Positions 1 to 8,815 of a DNA stretch of 64,000 nucleotides are shown here, piece by piece. Position 1 is the stretch's first letter. The number at the start of each line of letters is the position of its first letter. The translations under genes were made by a program, and so were the position numbers. A model generated the notes under the pieces. That model worked only from the letters and a program-made list of their open reading frames with translations, had not been told where the DNA came from and did not search any database. This DNA comes from Eubacteriales bacterium (GTDB lineage Bacteria; Bacillota; Clostridia; Lachnospirales; Lachnospiraceae), in the NCBI GenBank assembly GCA_030539395.1, contig JAUNSC010000017.1, positions 1 to 64,000 on the forward strand. Reading direction: 5' to 3'.

Positions 1-199
1 GTAGTCAAACATCAAAAGAAAAAAGAAAAGTGCCAACGATTACTTGACACAAACTATGGCATTTTGAACATGGAAAAAATGCCGAATTTATGTCATAATA
101 AACATGGAAAAATAATTTTTTTTATGGATTTTTCGAAAGTCATACGGTATAATACCCTATGTTTCACAAAAAGTGACCTGATCCGATTGGAGGTTTATT
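1..199. other. Left-edge intergenic region
   Basis: No gene is recognised here. The stretch is AT-rich. TATAAT at 148-153 lies upstream of the AraC gene that starts at 200, but the hexamer 17 bp before it (TGGATT) is a poor -35, as at activator-dependent promoters. A TTGACA at 44-49 has no good partner. GGAGG at 189-193 is the ribosome-binding site of the first gene. Confidence 0.4.
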
Positions 200-1096
200 A
201 TGGGTAATCTGCAGCACACCAGATACACTGACAACATTCAATTCCGATGTCTAGAAAATTTGCGGGAAACATCTATTGACTTATCATTAATACACTGCGG
301 CAAGGAACAGTGTCACCCCATGCACATCTGGCAGGGAGTACGACATGAGTATATCATTCATTTTGTACTTTCGGGCAAGGGAATCTATTCCGTTGGAGGA
401 AAAACCTGGACGCTGAGTGCCGGACAAATGTTCCTGATCTATCCGGGAACTGAGATTACTTACATTTCAGATGCGGCAGATCCCTGGCGTTATGCCTGGG
501 TGGGCTTTGTGGGCATACGGGCCGACAGTATTTTAAAAAATTGCGGTTTTTCTTCCCACAAGCCAGTATTGCACTTTCCTGACAGTAATAAAATCATGCA
601 TTTTATCGATGAGATTCTGGAGTCCATTCATCTGACCATGCCCAATGATCTGCGGCGGACTGCCAAACTGATGGAACTGCTGGCTCTGATTATCGACTGC
701 CAGACTTCTCAGTCAGACAGTTCATCACGGGAACAGCATGATTACAACTCCAGCGTCTACGTAAACCATGCTATCGACTTTATTCAATTTTCTTATCAAA
801 ATGGCATCAATGTATCTGATATTGCAGAATATATCGGTATCAGCAGGACTTATCTGAACAGTTCCTTCCAGAAGGAACTGGGAGTTTCTGTACAGAAATT
901 CCTGATTGATTTCCGTCTGCATAAGGCAGCCAGCCTGCTGATTGGCACCACAAAACCTATAAACGAAATTTCTATGGATGTGGGCTATGATGACGCTCTT
1001 GCTTTTTCCAAAGCATTTAAAAAGAAGTTCGAGGTCAGCCCGAAAATATACCGGGAACAAAAACAGTCATTAGATAAATATGACACTAAGCAATAA
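200..1096 (+). CDS. AraC-family regulator with cupin sensor domain
   Basis: This is a probable sugar-responsive DNA-binding activator in the cytoplasm. The 298-residue length and two-part layout fit the family. The N-terminal half looks like an AraC cupin sensor (HFVLSGKGIY and then LSAGQMFLIYPG near residues 55-90). The C-terminal 100 residues carry two helix-turn-helix units (VSDIAEYIGISRTYLNSSF and INEISMDVGYDDALAFSKAFK). GGAGG sits 7 bases before the ATG. A dipeptidase gene follows 42 bases downstream on the same strand, so the two may be co-transcribed. The inducer is unknown. With the second AraC gene and the GH13 gene nearby, control of oligosaccharide use is the most likely job, but that is inference. 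Confidence 0.85.
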   Translation: MGNLQHTRYTDNIQFRCLENLRETSIDLSLIHCGKEQCHPMHIWQGVRHEYIIHFVLSGKGIYSVGGKTWTLSAGQMFLIYPGTEITYISDAADPWRYAWVGFVGIRADSILKNCGFSSHKPVLHFPDSNKIMHFIDEILESIHLTMPNDLRRTAKLMELLALIIDCQTSQSDSSSREQHDYNSSVYVNHAIDFIQFSYQNGINVSDIAEYIGISRTYLNSSFQKELGVSVQKFLIDFRLHKAASLLIGTTKPINEISMDVGYDDALAFSKAFKKKFEVSPKIYREQKQSLDKYDTKQ

Positions 1097-1138
1097 TATT
1101 TTTTATTCAAACACTGTTATGGCTTAAGGATATCGACT

Positions 1139-2173
1139 ATGAAAGTTATCGACATGCACTGCGATACCATCGCACGTTTATATTTTGACACCGGCACCCA
1201 AACCTCTCTGCGCCATGTTCCGGGATATCAGATTGACCTGGAAAAATTAAAAAAAGGAGATTATCTTCTTCAGAACTTTGCCCTGTTTCTGGATCTTAAA
1301 GAAACGGACCATCCGGCCCGGACAGCTCTTTCGATGACAGATTTTTATTATAAAGAACTGGAAAAGAACAAGGACCTGATTCTTCCGGTTTTCAGTTATG
1401 AAGATATCTGTGCCAATAGGGCCGCCGGAAAAATGAGCGCAATGCTGACGCTTGAGGAAGGCGATATTCTGGAAGGAAATCTCGATAATCTGCGCCTGTT
1501 TTATGAAAAAGGTGTCCGTATGATTGCTCTTACCTGGAATTATCCAAATAAAATCGGTTATCCAAATATCCGTTTCAGCCCGGACGGATTTCCGGAATTT
1601 TCCCGGCGCTGCGGCAGGGGACTTACGCCTTTTGGTATCGAGCTGGTCCGGGAAATGGAACGTCTGGGAATTATCATCGATGTATCCCACATGTCAGACG
1701 GCAGCTTTTGGGATATACTAAAGTATACAAAAAAACCATTTGCAGCAAGCCATTCCAATGCGGCCGCCGTACGGAACGTCTGCCGTAATCTGACAGACGA
1801 TATGATCCGCGCTCTGGCAGACCGGGGAGGCGTTATGGGTCTTAATTTCTGTACCGCTTTTCTGACAGAAAAAGTACTTCCCGATTCACCGGCAACTGTC
1901 ACAAATGCAATCCATGATCCGAAATCTGTGAGGCGCCCAGTCAGTTCGATAGAAGATATGGTACGCCATGTTCGTCATATCACTGACGTCGGAGGCATGG
2001 AGGTATTGGGCCTTGGCAGTGATTTCGACGGAATTTCAAATGATGTGGAATTTGCCGATGCATCCGGAATACAGATACTTGCCGATGCGCTGAGCAGGAG
2101 CGGCTTTTCTGAAAACGATATTGAAAAAATCTTCTATAAAAATGTAATGCGTTTATATCATGACATACTATGA
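1139..2173 (+). CDS. Membrane dipeptidase (peptidase family M19)
   Basis: This is a zinc dipeptidase of the renal-dipeptidase family, expected to cleave dipeptides, including D-amino-acid-containing ones in some members. The binuclear zinc ligands of the family are visible: H-x-D in IDMHCDT near residue 7, the bridging glutamate in LTLEEGD near 107, and histidines in DVSHMS near 185 and ASHSNA near 204. The C-terminal LGLGSDFDGI near 295 is also typical. The length of 344 residues is normal. There is no signal peptide, so the enzyme is probably cytoplasmic. It lies between two AraC genes; its link to the glucan genes is not obvious. Confidence 0.9.
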   Translation: MKVIDMHCDTIARLYFDTGTQTSLRHVPGYQIDLEKLKKGDYLLQNFALFLDLKETDHPARTALSMTDFYYKELEKNKDLILPVFSYEDICANRAAGKMSAMLTLEEGDILEGNLDNLRLFYEKGVRMIALTWNYPNKIGYPNIRFSPDGFPEFSRRCGRGLTPFGIELVREMERLGIIIDVSHMSDGSFWDILKYTKKPFAASHSNAAAVRNVCRNLTDDMIRALADRGGVMGLNFCTAFLTEKVLPDSPATVTNAIHDPKSVRRPVSSIEDMVRHVRHITDVGGMEVLGLGSDFDGISNDVEFADASGIQILADALSRSGFSENDIEKIFYKNVMRLYHDIL

Positions 2174-2266
2174 TCGGGCAGGATCGTGGGAGTGCGAAAC
2201 ACGGATCAATCCGCATGGCATCTTTTGATCCCGGCATCATCTAAAATGGTAATTTAGGAGCTGTTT

Positions 2267-3193
2267 ATGAAACACACACGCACAATTCCCTTTAAAGAAA
2301 ACAGACATCATGGCACACAGGATTTTCCGTGTGCCTTTTATCAAATTGATAACACTTTTTTCCCTCCTTCAGCCTTGTTTCAGGTAAAACACCACTGGCA
2401 CGAAGAGCTGGAAATTGTTCATTTTCAGGAAGGTTCTTTCCAGTTTGAGTGCAATATGCAAAAATATGAAATCAATGAAGAATGTTTTGGTTTTATCGGA
2501 AGTGAGGATCTCCATCTGATTGCTTCCCATGGAATCTTTCAGGAACAGGCCCTTGTTTTTTCTTTGTCTGTTCTTTCTTTTCCGGAAAATGATCCCGTGC
2601 AGCAGTTTATCCTCTCTCCTCTTGCCGAACATACCATAGCGCTCCCGCCGGTTATCGCCAAAAATGATCCCTGCTTTGAAATAATTAAAAAAGAATTTTC
2701 CCAGATAACTTCTGCTTTTAACGGAGCCCCCTGCGCTTCCGATTTTTCTGATCAATATTTTATTGACAGCCCGGCGAATTACTTATTGGTAAAGGGCGCG
2801 CTGTGCAACATTCTGGCAGCACTGTCCGGACATCAGCTCCTGTCATCCCCATCTCTTCTTGATGAGCCGGACCGCCGTATTACAGCAATAAAGCAGGCTC
2901 TTTCTTATATGAAAGAACACTGCTCAGAGAAAATATATATCCGCGACATTGCAGGACAATTAAATATGAATGAACAGTACTTCTGCCGTTTTTTCAAAAA
3001 AATCATCGGCAAATCGCCCATTGAATATTTAAACGAAATGCGCATAAAAAATGCCTGCCATCTCCTGCGAAATACGGAGCTGTCTGTAATGGAGGTCTGC
3101 CTTGAATGCGGCTTTAACAATCTGGGAAATTTCATGAGAGCATTCCGAAAATACTGCAATTGCACGCCACTGCAGTACAGAAAGTCAAAATAA
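2267..3193 (+). CDS. AraC-family regulator, candidate activator of the downstream GH13 gene
   Basis: This 308-residue protein has a cupin-like N-terminal sensor (HHWHEELEIVHFQEGSF near residues 45-60) and a C-terminal pair of AraC helix-turn-helix motifs (IRDIAGQLNMNEQYFCRFF and VMEVCLECGFNNLGNFMRAF). The start is supported by AGGAG 7 bases upstream. The alpha-glucosidase gene begins 91 bases after its stop in the same orientation. The short gap contains a perfect 13-bp dyad and a -10 without a good -35, which fits activation by an adjacent AraC protein. The ligand is unknown. Confidence 0.85.
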   Translation: MKHTRTIPFKENRHHGTQDFPCAFYQIDNTFFPPSALFQVKHHWHEELEIVHFQEGSFQFECNMQKYEINEECFGFIGSEDLHLIASHGIFQEQALVFSLSVLSFPENDPVQQFILSPLAEHTIALPPVIAKNDPCFEIIKKEFSQITSAFNGAPCASDFSDQYFIDSPANYLLVKGALCNILAALSGHQLLSSPSLLDEPDRRITAIKQALSYMKEHCSEKIYIRDIAGQLNMNEQYFCRFFKKIIGKSPIEYLNEMRIKNACHLLRNTELSVMEVCLECGFNNLGNFMRAFRKYCNCTPLQYRKSK

Positions 3194-3215
3194 CGTATTT
3201 TTTAGTCATATTAAA

Positions 3216-3247
3216 AGAGGATTCCTCTGATAAACAGATATTATACT
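3216..3247 (+). promoter_or_regulatory. Dyad and activator-type promoter of the first GH13 gene
   Basis: AGAGGATTCCTCT at 3216-3228 is a perfect inverted repeat around one central base. It sits where the -35 should be, and TATACT at 3242-3247 serves as -10. The absence of a TTGACA-like element suggests activator dependence. The binding protein is inferred, not known. Confidence 0.5.
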
Positions 3248-3284
3248 GTAGAAAATAAGATACATACGGAGGAGGATTATTACA

Positions 3285-4955
3285 ATGGAAAGAAAATGGT
3301 GGCATGAGAAAGTTGCCTATCAGATTTATCCGAAAAGTTTTTACGATACAAACGGCGATGGTATCGGTGATCTGCGCGGAATTATAGAAAAACTCCCTTA
3401 TCTGAAAGAACTGGGTATTGATATTATCTGGATTTCCCCGTGTTACTGTTCACCGCTGGCCGACCAGGGTTATGATATTTCTGATTATTATAATATTGAT
3501 CCCCGATTCGGTACAATGGAAGATATGGACGAATTGATTGCAGAAGGAAAAAAATATGATATCGGTATTGTCATGGACCTGGTTGTTAATCACTGTTCCG
3601 ATGAACATGAATGGTTCAAAAAGGCCTGCGAAGACCCGGATGGAAAATATGGAAAATACTTTTACATTGAAGATATGAAAGACGGAAAAGTCCCCTGTAA
3701 CTGGCGCTCCTATTTCGGCGGAAGCGTATGGGAACCCCTTCCTGGACATCCTGACAAATGCTATCTCCATCTGTTTCACAAAAAGCAGCCGGATCTGAAC
3801 TGGGAAAACCCTGAAGTACGTGAAGATATCTATACCATGATCAACTGGTGGCTGGAAAAAGGCCTTGCCGGTTTCCGTATTGACGCTATCATCAACATTA
3901 AGAAAGCCCTTCCCTGGAAGGATTATCCGGTAGACCGTCCGGATGGAATGAGCAAGGCGCAGAACATGCTGGCAGATGCAGTTGGTATCGGCGATTTTCT
4001 CGGTGAAATGCGCGACCGATGCTTTAAGGTATACGATGCTTTCTCCGTAGGTGAAGTATTTAATGAAAAACCGGAGGAACTTCCGGATTTTATCGGCTCT
4101 GACGGCTACTTCTCCTCCATGTATGATTTCGGCGCAAACATCTGGGGAGACAGTGATAAAGGCTGGTATGACCGTACCCCGATCTCACCGGACAATTACC
4201 GTGACTGCTCCTTTGCCGGCCAGGCAAAATCAGAAGGCGTCGGCTTCTTCTCCAATATTATTGAGAATCACGATGAGCCCCGCGGCGTCAGCCGTTACCT
4301 TCCGGAAAGTGATGTAAATGATACCAGCAAAAAAGCACTGGCTACCATGCTGTTTATGTTAAAAGGCCTTCCTTTTATCTATCAGGGCCAGGAAATCGGA
4401 ATGGAAAACGTAAAATTCCGCTCAATCGATGAAGTGGATGACATCTCCACTCTGGATGAATATCAGGTTGCATTAAACGCCGGCTTAAGTCAGGAAGAAG
4501 CCCTGAAAGTTATTTCTTTATACAGCCGTGATAATGCAAGAACACCGTTCCAGTGGACCGCAGGCAAAAATGCCGGTTTCACCGAAGGTACACCGTGGCT
4601 GCAGTTGAACCCGAATTATACCGAAATCAATCTGGAAAGTCAGCGAAATGACCCGGATTCCGTATATCAGTATTACCGCAGGCTGATCGCCCTGCGTAAA
4701 GACCCGCAGTATAAAGAAACTGTTGTTTATGGTGCAACGACTCCGCTTTGGACAGACCGCAAAAACCTGATGGCATTTACACGTTCCTCCGAAGGACAGA
4801 CTCTTCTGGTCGCAGCAAACTTCCAGAGTGAGCCGCAGACAATCGTTCTTGATGCTCCCTGTAAAAAAGTAGTTCTCGGAAACTATCCTGATGTTCAGGC
4901 GAATGGAACAGAAGTCACATTAAAGGGTTATCAGACTGTTGTCCTGGAGCTTTAA
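3285..4955 (+). CDS. GH13 alpha-glucosidase (oligo-1,6-glucosidase/maltase type)
   Basis: This is a cytoplasmic exo-alpha-glucosidase that releases glucose from short alpha-glucosides. All four GH13 regions are present: DLVVNH near residue 98, GFRIDAI with the nucleophile Asp near 199, VGEVF with the acid/base Glu near 256, and ENHDEPR with the third Asp near 328. The QIYPKSFYDTNGDGIGDL start is diagnostic of the GH13_31-like group. The residue after the nucleophile is Ala, whereas the second enzyme in this window has Val, the residue linked with alpha-1,6 activity. The two may therefore differ in linkage preference. There is no signal peptide. GGAGGAGG precedes the ATG. Confidence 0.93.
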   Translation: MERKWWHEKVAYQIYPKSFYDTNGDGIGDLRGIIEKLPYLKELGIDIIWISPCYCSPLADQGYDISDYYNIDPRFGTMEDMDELIAEGKKYDIGIVMDLVVNHCSDEHEWFKKACEDPDGKYGKYFYIEDMKDGKVPCNWRSYFGGSVWEPLPGHPDKCYLHLFHKKQPDLNWENPEVREDIYTMINWWLEKGLAGFRIDAIINIKKALPWKDYPVDRPDGMSKAQNMLADAVGIGDFLGEMRDRCFKVYDAFSVGEVFNEKPEELPDFIGSDGYFSSMYDFGANIWGDSDKGWYDRTPISPDNYRDCSFAGQAKSEGVGFFSNIIENHDEPRGVSRYLPESDVNDTSKKALATMLFMLKGLPFIYQGQEIGMENVKFRSIDEVDDISTLDEYQVALNAGLSQEEALKVISLYSRDNARTPFQWTAGKNAGFTEGTPWLQLNPNYTEINLESQRNDPDSVYQYYRRLIALRKDPQYKETVVYGATTPLWTDRKNLMAFTRSSEGQTLLVAANFQSEPQTIVLDAPCKKVVLGNYPDVQANGTEVTLKGYQTVVLEL

Positions 4956-4984
4956 TTAAAAAAATTCTTTTCAAATTTTCCCTT

Positions 4985-5024
4985 AAAAAATGGAGCTGCC
5001 GGTTCAAAATGGCAGCTCCGTTTT
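4985..5024. terminator. Bidirectional terminator
   Basis: GGAGCTGCC (4992-5000) pairs with GGCAGCTCC (5011-5019) around a 10-base loop. Runs of A before it and GTTTT after it make it usable from both strands. It separates the plus-strand GH13 gene from the minus-strand binding-protein gene. Confidence 0.8.
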
Positions 5025-5036
5025 AAATATTCAATC

Positions 5037-6317
5037 TTAATTTGCATAGTAATCAGTCGTTACAGACTGCATAGCATCTACAAAGCCTGCTGCATCAAGC
5101 TGGCCCTGTGCAAACATACCGAATACCTGTCCTGTCGCATTCATTGCAAGTCCTTCTTTCATATCCTGCCAGTGCCAGGAAGAGGTCTTTCCTGTGCTGA
5201 GGTAGTCTGCGATTGTCTCTGCAAAAGGATCGTCAGCCAGATATGTACATGATTTAAAAGGACTGATAAATCCTGCCTCTTTAACCAGAACTTCCTGCGC
5301 CTTGTCTGTAGTCAGCCACTGCAGGAACGCTTCTGCTGCTTCTACATTTGCATCTTTGTAAATAGACCACCATGACGGAGAATTCGTAAGGATTGTATCA
5401 ATTCCTTCTTCAAACGCATACGGAATCATACCTACTTTAAAACTGCCGGCTGCTTCATAAGCATCTGCGTCTGTACTTGTCATAGTTGCTCCGATCCAGG
5501 AACCCTGAGTAACAAATGCATATTTTCCTGATGCAAAGTTCAGGATCTGCTGGTCATATGTACCGGAAACCAGGAGAGCCGGATCTGAATACTGATTCAA
5601 AAGGCCGACAAAATCAGCAAATTTTGCAAAACGCTCTGTGTCAAGCTGTCCGCCGTCATTCAACAGATCAATATATGTTCTGTCATCGCGTGCAAGACCC
5701 GCATCCAGATAATTTCCGAACAGATGCTGTCCTGTAGACCAGTAAAGATTTACTACCTCTGCACAATATCCTACTACTGCATCAATTCCCAGCTCTTCTT
5801 TCATTCCATCAATGGTTTCAAAAGCTGCTTTTATTTCATCCGGTCCTGTAAGCGTAGCCGGATCAATTCCTGCTTTCTCCAACATATCAGCATTATATGC
5901 AAGACCGATTGCTTCTGTAGTATACGGGAAACCGATCGTTCCGTATTCTTCATCAATATATGCCGCATCTGTGTCAGAAGCCCATTCCTGATCGCTCATA
6001 TCCACCAGAAGTCCGTCCCAGTTTGCGAAATCAAAGGATGCGCCGTTTACAAAGATATCCGGCATGTTATCAGACTGATAATACCCTTTTATCGTGCTCT
6101 GGATATCAATACCGCCGCCCATAGACTCAATAACTACCTCAACACCTGTTTCCTCTTTATACATTTCTGCCAGTTTCTTTAACTGAGCATCAATCTCAAT
6201 CTTACCGTTTACAAGACGGATGCTCTCACCTTCTGCAGCTGCCATTACTCCAAGGCCTGATGTTACGGCTGCAATTGCTGCTGTTGCTGCCAATGCTTTT
6301 ACAACTTTTCTTCTCAT
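5037..6317 (-). CDS. Extracellular sugar-binding protein of an ABC transporter (paralogue 1)
   Basis: This is a family-1-type solute-binding protein, probably for malto- or isomalto-oligosaccharides. Residues 1-28 form a Sec signal peptide ending in AAA-like residues with no lipobox cysteine, unusual for a Gram-positive binding protein. The body resembles MalE-type proteins (GGGIDIQSTIKGYYQ, PDIFVNGASFDF, GYPYTTEA-like GFPYTTEAIGLAYNAD, WLTTDKAQEVL). It is closely related to the paralogue at 10863-12140 over its whole length. It follows the dehydrogenase gene by 31 bases and has no permease of its own, so it may share the MalFG pair at 8816-10731. AGGAGG lies 8 bases before the ATG. Confidence 0.9.
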   Translation of the reverse strand: MRRKVVKALAATAAIAAVTSGLGVMAAAEGESIRLVNGKIEIDAQLKKLAEMYKEETGVEVVIESMGGGIDIQSTIKGYYQSDNMPDIFVNGASFDFANWDGLLVDMSDQEWASDTDAAYIDEEYGTIGFPYTTEAIGLAYNADMLEKAGIDPATLTGPDEIKAAFETIDGMKEELGIDAVVGYCAEVVNLYWSTGQHLFGNYLDAGLARDDRTYIDLLNDGGQLDTERFAKFADFVGLLNQYSDPALLVSGTYDQQILNFASGKYAFVTQGSWIGATMTSTDADAYEAAGSFKVGMIPYAFEEGIDTILTNSPSWWSIYKDANVEAAEAFLQWLTTDKAQEVLVKEAGFISPFKSCTYLADDPFAETIADYLSTGKTSSWHWQDMKEGLAMNATGQVFGMFAQGQLDAAGFVDAMQSVTTDYYAN

Positions 6318-6348
6318 AAGAAATCCTCCTTTTTTGTGTTTGATTTAT

Positions 6349-7380
6349 TTATGGATTAACCAAAACCTTAATTGATTCGCTGCTCATCTGCATTTTAATC
6401 GCATCTTCCAGATGATCCAGATCATAAATATGCGTTATGAGTTTTTCCAGTTCAATCCGTCCGCTGTTTATCAGGTTCACCGCCCGCTGATGAGTATCCG
6501 GGTTGATCATAGACCCCGTAATATGCAGCTCTTTCTGATATACTTTAAACATCGGCAGCGCCAACGTATCTTCCACTCCCGGTACGCCAAACAGCAGTAC
6601 ATTTGCATTAAATCCTGCCGCATCCACTGCCTGCGCTGCAGTCATTGGTCTGCCGACACATTCAATCACCACATCTGCTCCGTCTCTGCCGGAGATTTCT
6701 AAAATTCTTTCTTTCAGATTTTCATGTATCGGATCAATTGCCGCATCCGCTCCTACTTCCAGCCCGATCTTTCTGCGCATCTCAATCGGTTCGCTTAAAA
6801 TCACGCAGGAAGCTCCCACCAGCTTTGCCATCTGAACCATCATAAGTCCAATGGTTCCTCCGCCGATTACCAGTACTGTCTGCCCCGGCTGGATATGTAC
6901 CAGATCAATACCGTGAATCACACATGCCAACGGTTCAGCCATTGCCGCTACATTGAAGCTGATATCTTTGTTCACCTTAAAGCATTGGGTATCCGGGCAT
7001 ACACTATATTCAGCAAATCCACCGTTTACGTTAACGCCCAGAGCAAACAAATGCTCGCAATTCTGTTTTCTGCCCATGCGGCAGGGCATACACTTTCCGC
7101 AGTACATATTCGGATCCATAGCTACATGATCTCCGGGTTTTACATCCGTCACCCCACTTCCGACCGCTGCCACAATGCCTGCATATTCATGTCCCAGCAC
7201 AACCGGCGGAATCACATCTGCCGAACCTTTCTCTCCATGATAAATGTGGACATCCGTCCCGCAGACGCCGCACGCTTTATTCTGAACAAGAACTTCATGC
7301 TCACCCAAAGGGCCGAATTCCATCTCTTTTACCTGGAACCTGGGAGTCTTATCTGCTCCCATAAAAAAACTTCCTTTCAT
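6349..7380 (-). CDS. Zinc-dependent medium-chain dehydrogenase (sorbitol/threonine dehydrogenase type)
   Basis: This is an NAD(P)-dependent polyol or sugar dehydrogenase. The catalytic zinc site (ACGVCGTDVHIYHGE near 37-52 and GHEYAG near 65) and the structural-zinc cysteines (YCGKCMPCRMGRKQNC near 95-110) are complete. The nucleotide-binding motif VIGGGTIGL is near residue 172. The start at 7380 gives the usual N-terminal strand and has GGAG 6 bases upstream; an internal ATG seven codons later is a weaker option. Its neighbour 31 bases downstream is a sugar-binding protein, so the two form an operon. The substrate cannot be read from the sequence. Confidence 0.88.
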   Translation of the reverse strand: MKGSFFMGADKTPRFQVKEMEFGPLGEHEVLVQNKACGVCGTDVHIYHGEKGSADVIPPVVLGHEYAGIVAAVGSGVTDVKPGDHVAMDPNMYCGKCMPCRMGRKQNCEHLFALGVNVNGGFAEYSVCPDTQCFKVNKDISFNVAAMAEPLACVIHGIDLVHIQPGQTVLVIGGGTIGLMMVQMAKLVGASCVILSEPIEMRRKIGLEVGADAAIDPIHENLKERILEISGRDGADVVIECVGRPMTAAQAVDAAGFNANVLLFGVPGVEDTLALPMFKVYQKELHITGSMINPDTHQRAVNLINSGRIELEKLITHIYDLDHLEDAIKMQMSSESIKVLVNP

Positions 7381-7439
7381 TTTCTTCTCCTTTCCAACTT
7401 TTTAATATAACTTTTATAAAACTCCTTTTCTTAAGTAGT

Positions 7440-7468
7440 AAGATATCATATTTTTATAACAAATACAA
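7440..7468 (-). promoter_or_regulatory. Probable promoter of the dehydrogenase/binding-protein operon
   Basis: On the minus strand TTGTAT (7463-7468) and TATCTT (7440-7445) are 17 bp apart. The site lies 60 bp before the dehydrogenase start and back to back with the ROK promoter. Confidence 0.45.
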
Positions 7469-7519
7469 GAAGAAATATATACAAAATCCCCAATCCTATT
7501 TTGTGCATTTTTAACACAG

Positions 7520-7548
7520 TTGACGTAAATTCAAAAATCCGATATGAT
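7520..7548 (+). promoter_or_regulatory. Promoter of the ROK gene; it rules out the upstream ATG
   Basis: TTGACG (7520-7525) and TATGAT (7543-7548) are separated by exactly 17 bp. The in-frame ATG at 7544 falls inside the -10 box and cannot be on the transcript. Translation therefore must start downstream. Confidence 0.75.
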
Positions 7549-7582
7549 AGACTTGTTAAAAAATGAAAAGGAGTATCAATTT

Positions 7583-8719
7583 TTGAATCTGGAAATATCA
7601 TCAATTTCATCCACTGCAACTTTAAAAAAGAATAACTGCAGAAACGTTTACCACACTATATATAGCAAAGGCTTTTCCACAAAGCAGGATCTTGCGAATA
7701 CACTTCAATTAAGTCTGCCTACCATCACGCATCTCCTTCAGGACTTAAGGGACCGCGAGCTGATTGAATTATCCGGACATTCCGATTCAACCGGCGGCCG
7801 GCGGCCGGTTAACATTAAAATTGTTCCAACCGCCCGTATTTCTGCCGGTCTGGAAGTTTTAAAAGAATTCGCCCGACTGATCGTGGTAGATCTCTACGGA
7901 ACCCCCATTTTGGAGAAAACACTCCTGCTCAATTTTCATAAGACTGACCTGTACTTTGATACACTTTCAAACTGGGTAAATGACCTTATCCACAAGCTTC
8001 CATACCCCGATGAACATGTTCTGGGAATCGGAATTGCCCTGCAGGGTCTGCTTTCTCCCGACGGAAAAGAACTGCTGTTTGATCATCTTCTTGGATCGAA
8101 AGTAACCATTGATGACTTTACAAGCAGATTAAACTGGCCCTGTTCTATTATTCATGATGTGGAATTAGCCGCCACAGCAGAAATTTCATTGCCTGGCGGA
8201 CTTAAAAATGCTTTTTATCTGTCCCTCAACCGCAATATGGGAAGCGCATTGATCAGTGACGGTAAGGTTCTCACCGGTTCCCAGAACTTCAGCAGCACTA
8301 TTGAACATATGGAACTGATTCCCGGCGGAAGGCAATGCTATTGCGGTAAATGCGGCTGTGTGGAAACATACTGCTCTGCCAATGCTCTTTCCGAAGATTC
8401 CGGTCTGGAACTATCGGATTTCTTTTATCGCGTGCGCTCCGGACAGGAAAAAGAACTGCAAATATGGAATCGCTATCTGGAAAATCTGGCAAGAACTATC
8501 GATAATATCCGCATGATTTTCCGCTGTGATATCCTTATCGGCGGACTGGTTCAGACTTTTATGGTTCCAGAAGACTTAACCCATATCATTGCCCGTGTAA
8601 ATAAACTTACATTTTATAAAGCAAATGACCTGAACATCCGGTTAAGCCAATACGGAGAAAAAGCCACAGCAATCGGAGGCGGTCTCACTTATATAAAACC
8701 TTTTTTAGAAAATATCTGA
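7583..8719 (+). CDS. ROK-family transcriptional regulator
   Basis: This is a sugar-responsive repressor of the NagC/XylR type: an N-terminal winged helix-turn-helix (FSTKQDLANTLQLSLPTITH near residues 30-50, then the wing GGRRP) followed by a ROK sugar-kinase-like domain. The ROK zinc motif is visible as CYCGKCGCVETYCS near 252-265. The likely start is a TTG at 7583, 9 bases after AAGGAG (7568-7573), giving 378 residues. The upstream ATG at 7544 overlaps the -10 box. It is divergent from the dehydrogenase/binding-protein operon and probably regulates it, an inference from position. Confidence 0.85.
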   Translation: MNLEISSISSTATLKKNNCRNVYHTIYSKGFSTKQDLANTLQLSLPTITHLLQDLRDRELIELSGHSDSTGGRRPVNIKIVPTARISAGLEVLKEFARLIVVDLYGTPILEKTLLLNFHKTDLYFDTLSNWVNDLIHKLPYPDEHVLGIGIALQGLLSPDGKELLFDHLLGSKVTIDDFTSRLNWPCSIIHDVELAATAEISLPGGLKNAFYLSLNRNMGSALISDGKVLTGSQNFSSTIEHMELIPGGRQCYCGKCGCVETYCSANALSEDSGLELSDFFYRVRSGQEKELQIWNRYLENLARTIDNIRMIFRCDILIGGLVQTFMVPEDLTHIIARVNKLTFYKANDLNIRLSQYGEKATAIGGGLTYIKPFLENI

Positions 8720-8740
8720 TTCTAAATTTCGCACTAAATA

Positions 8741-8777
8741 AACAGAGGATATTCTGCAGCCCAGAATATCCTCTGTT
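8741..8777. terminator. Bidirectional terminator between the ROK and malG-type genes
   Basis: A 16-bp perfect stem (AACAGAGGATATTCTG at 8741-8756 and its complement at 8762-8777) closes a 5-base loop. It serves convergent genes on both strands. Confidence 0.8.
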
Positions 8778-8815
8778 TCATCTTTTATTTTCAATATAGT
8801 TCAATCAGCAATTCA

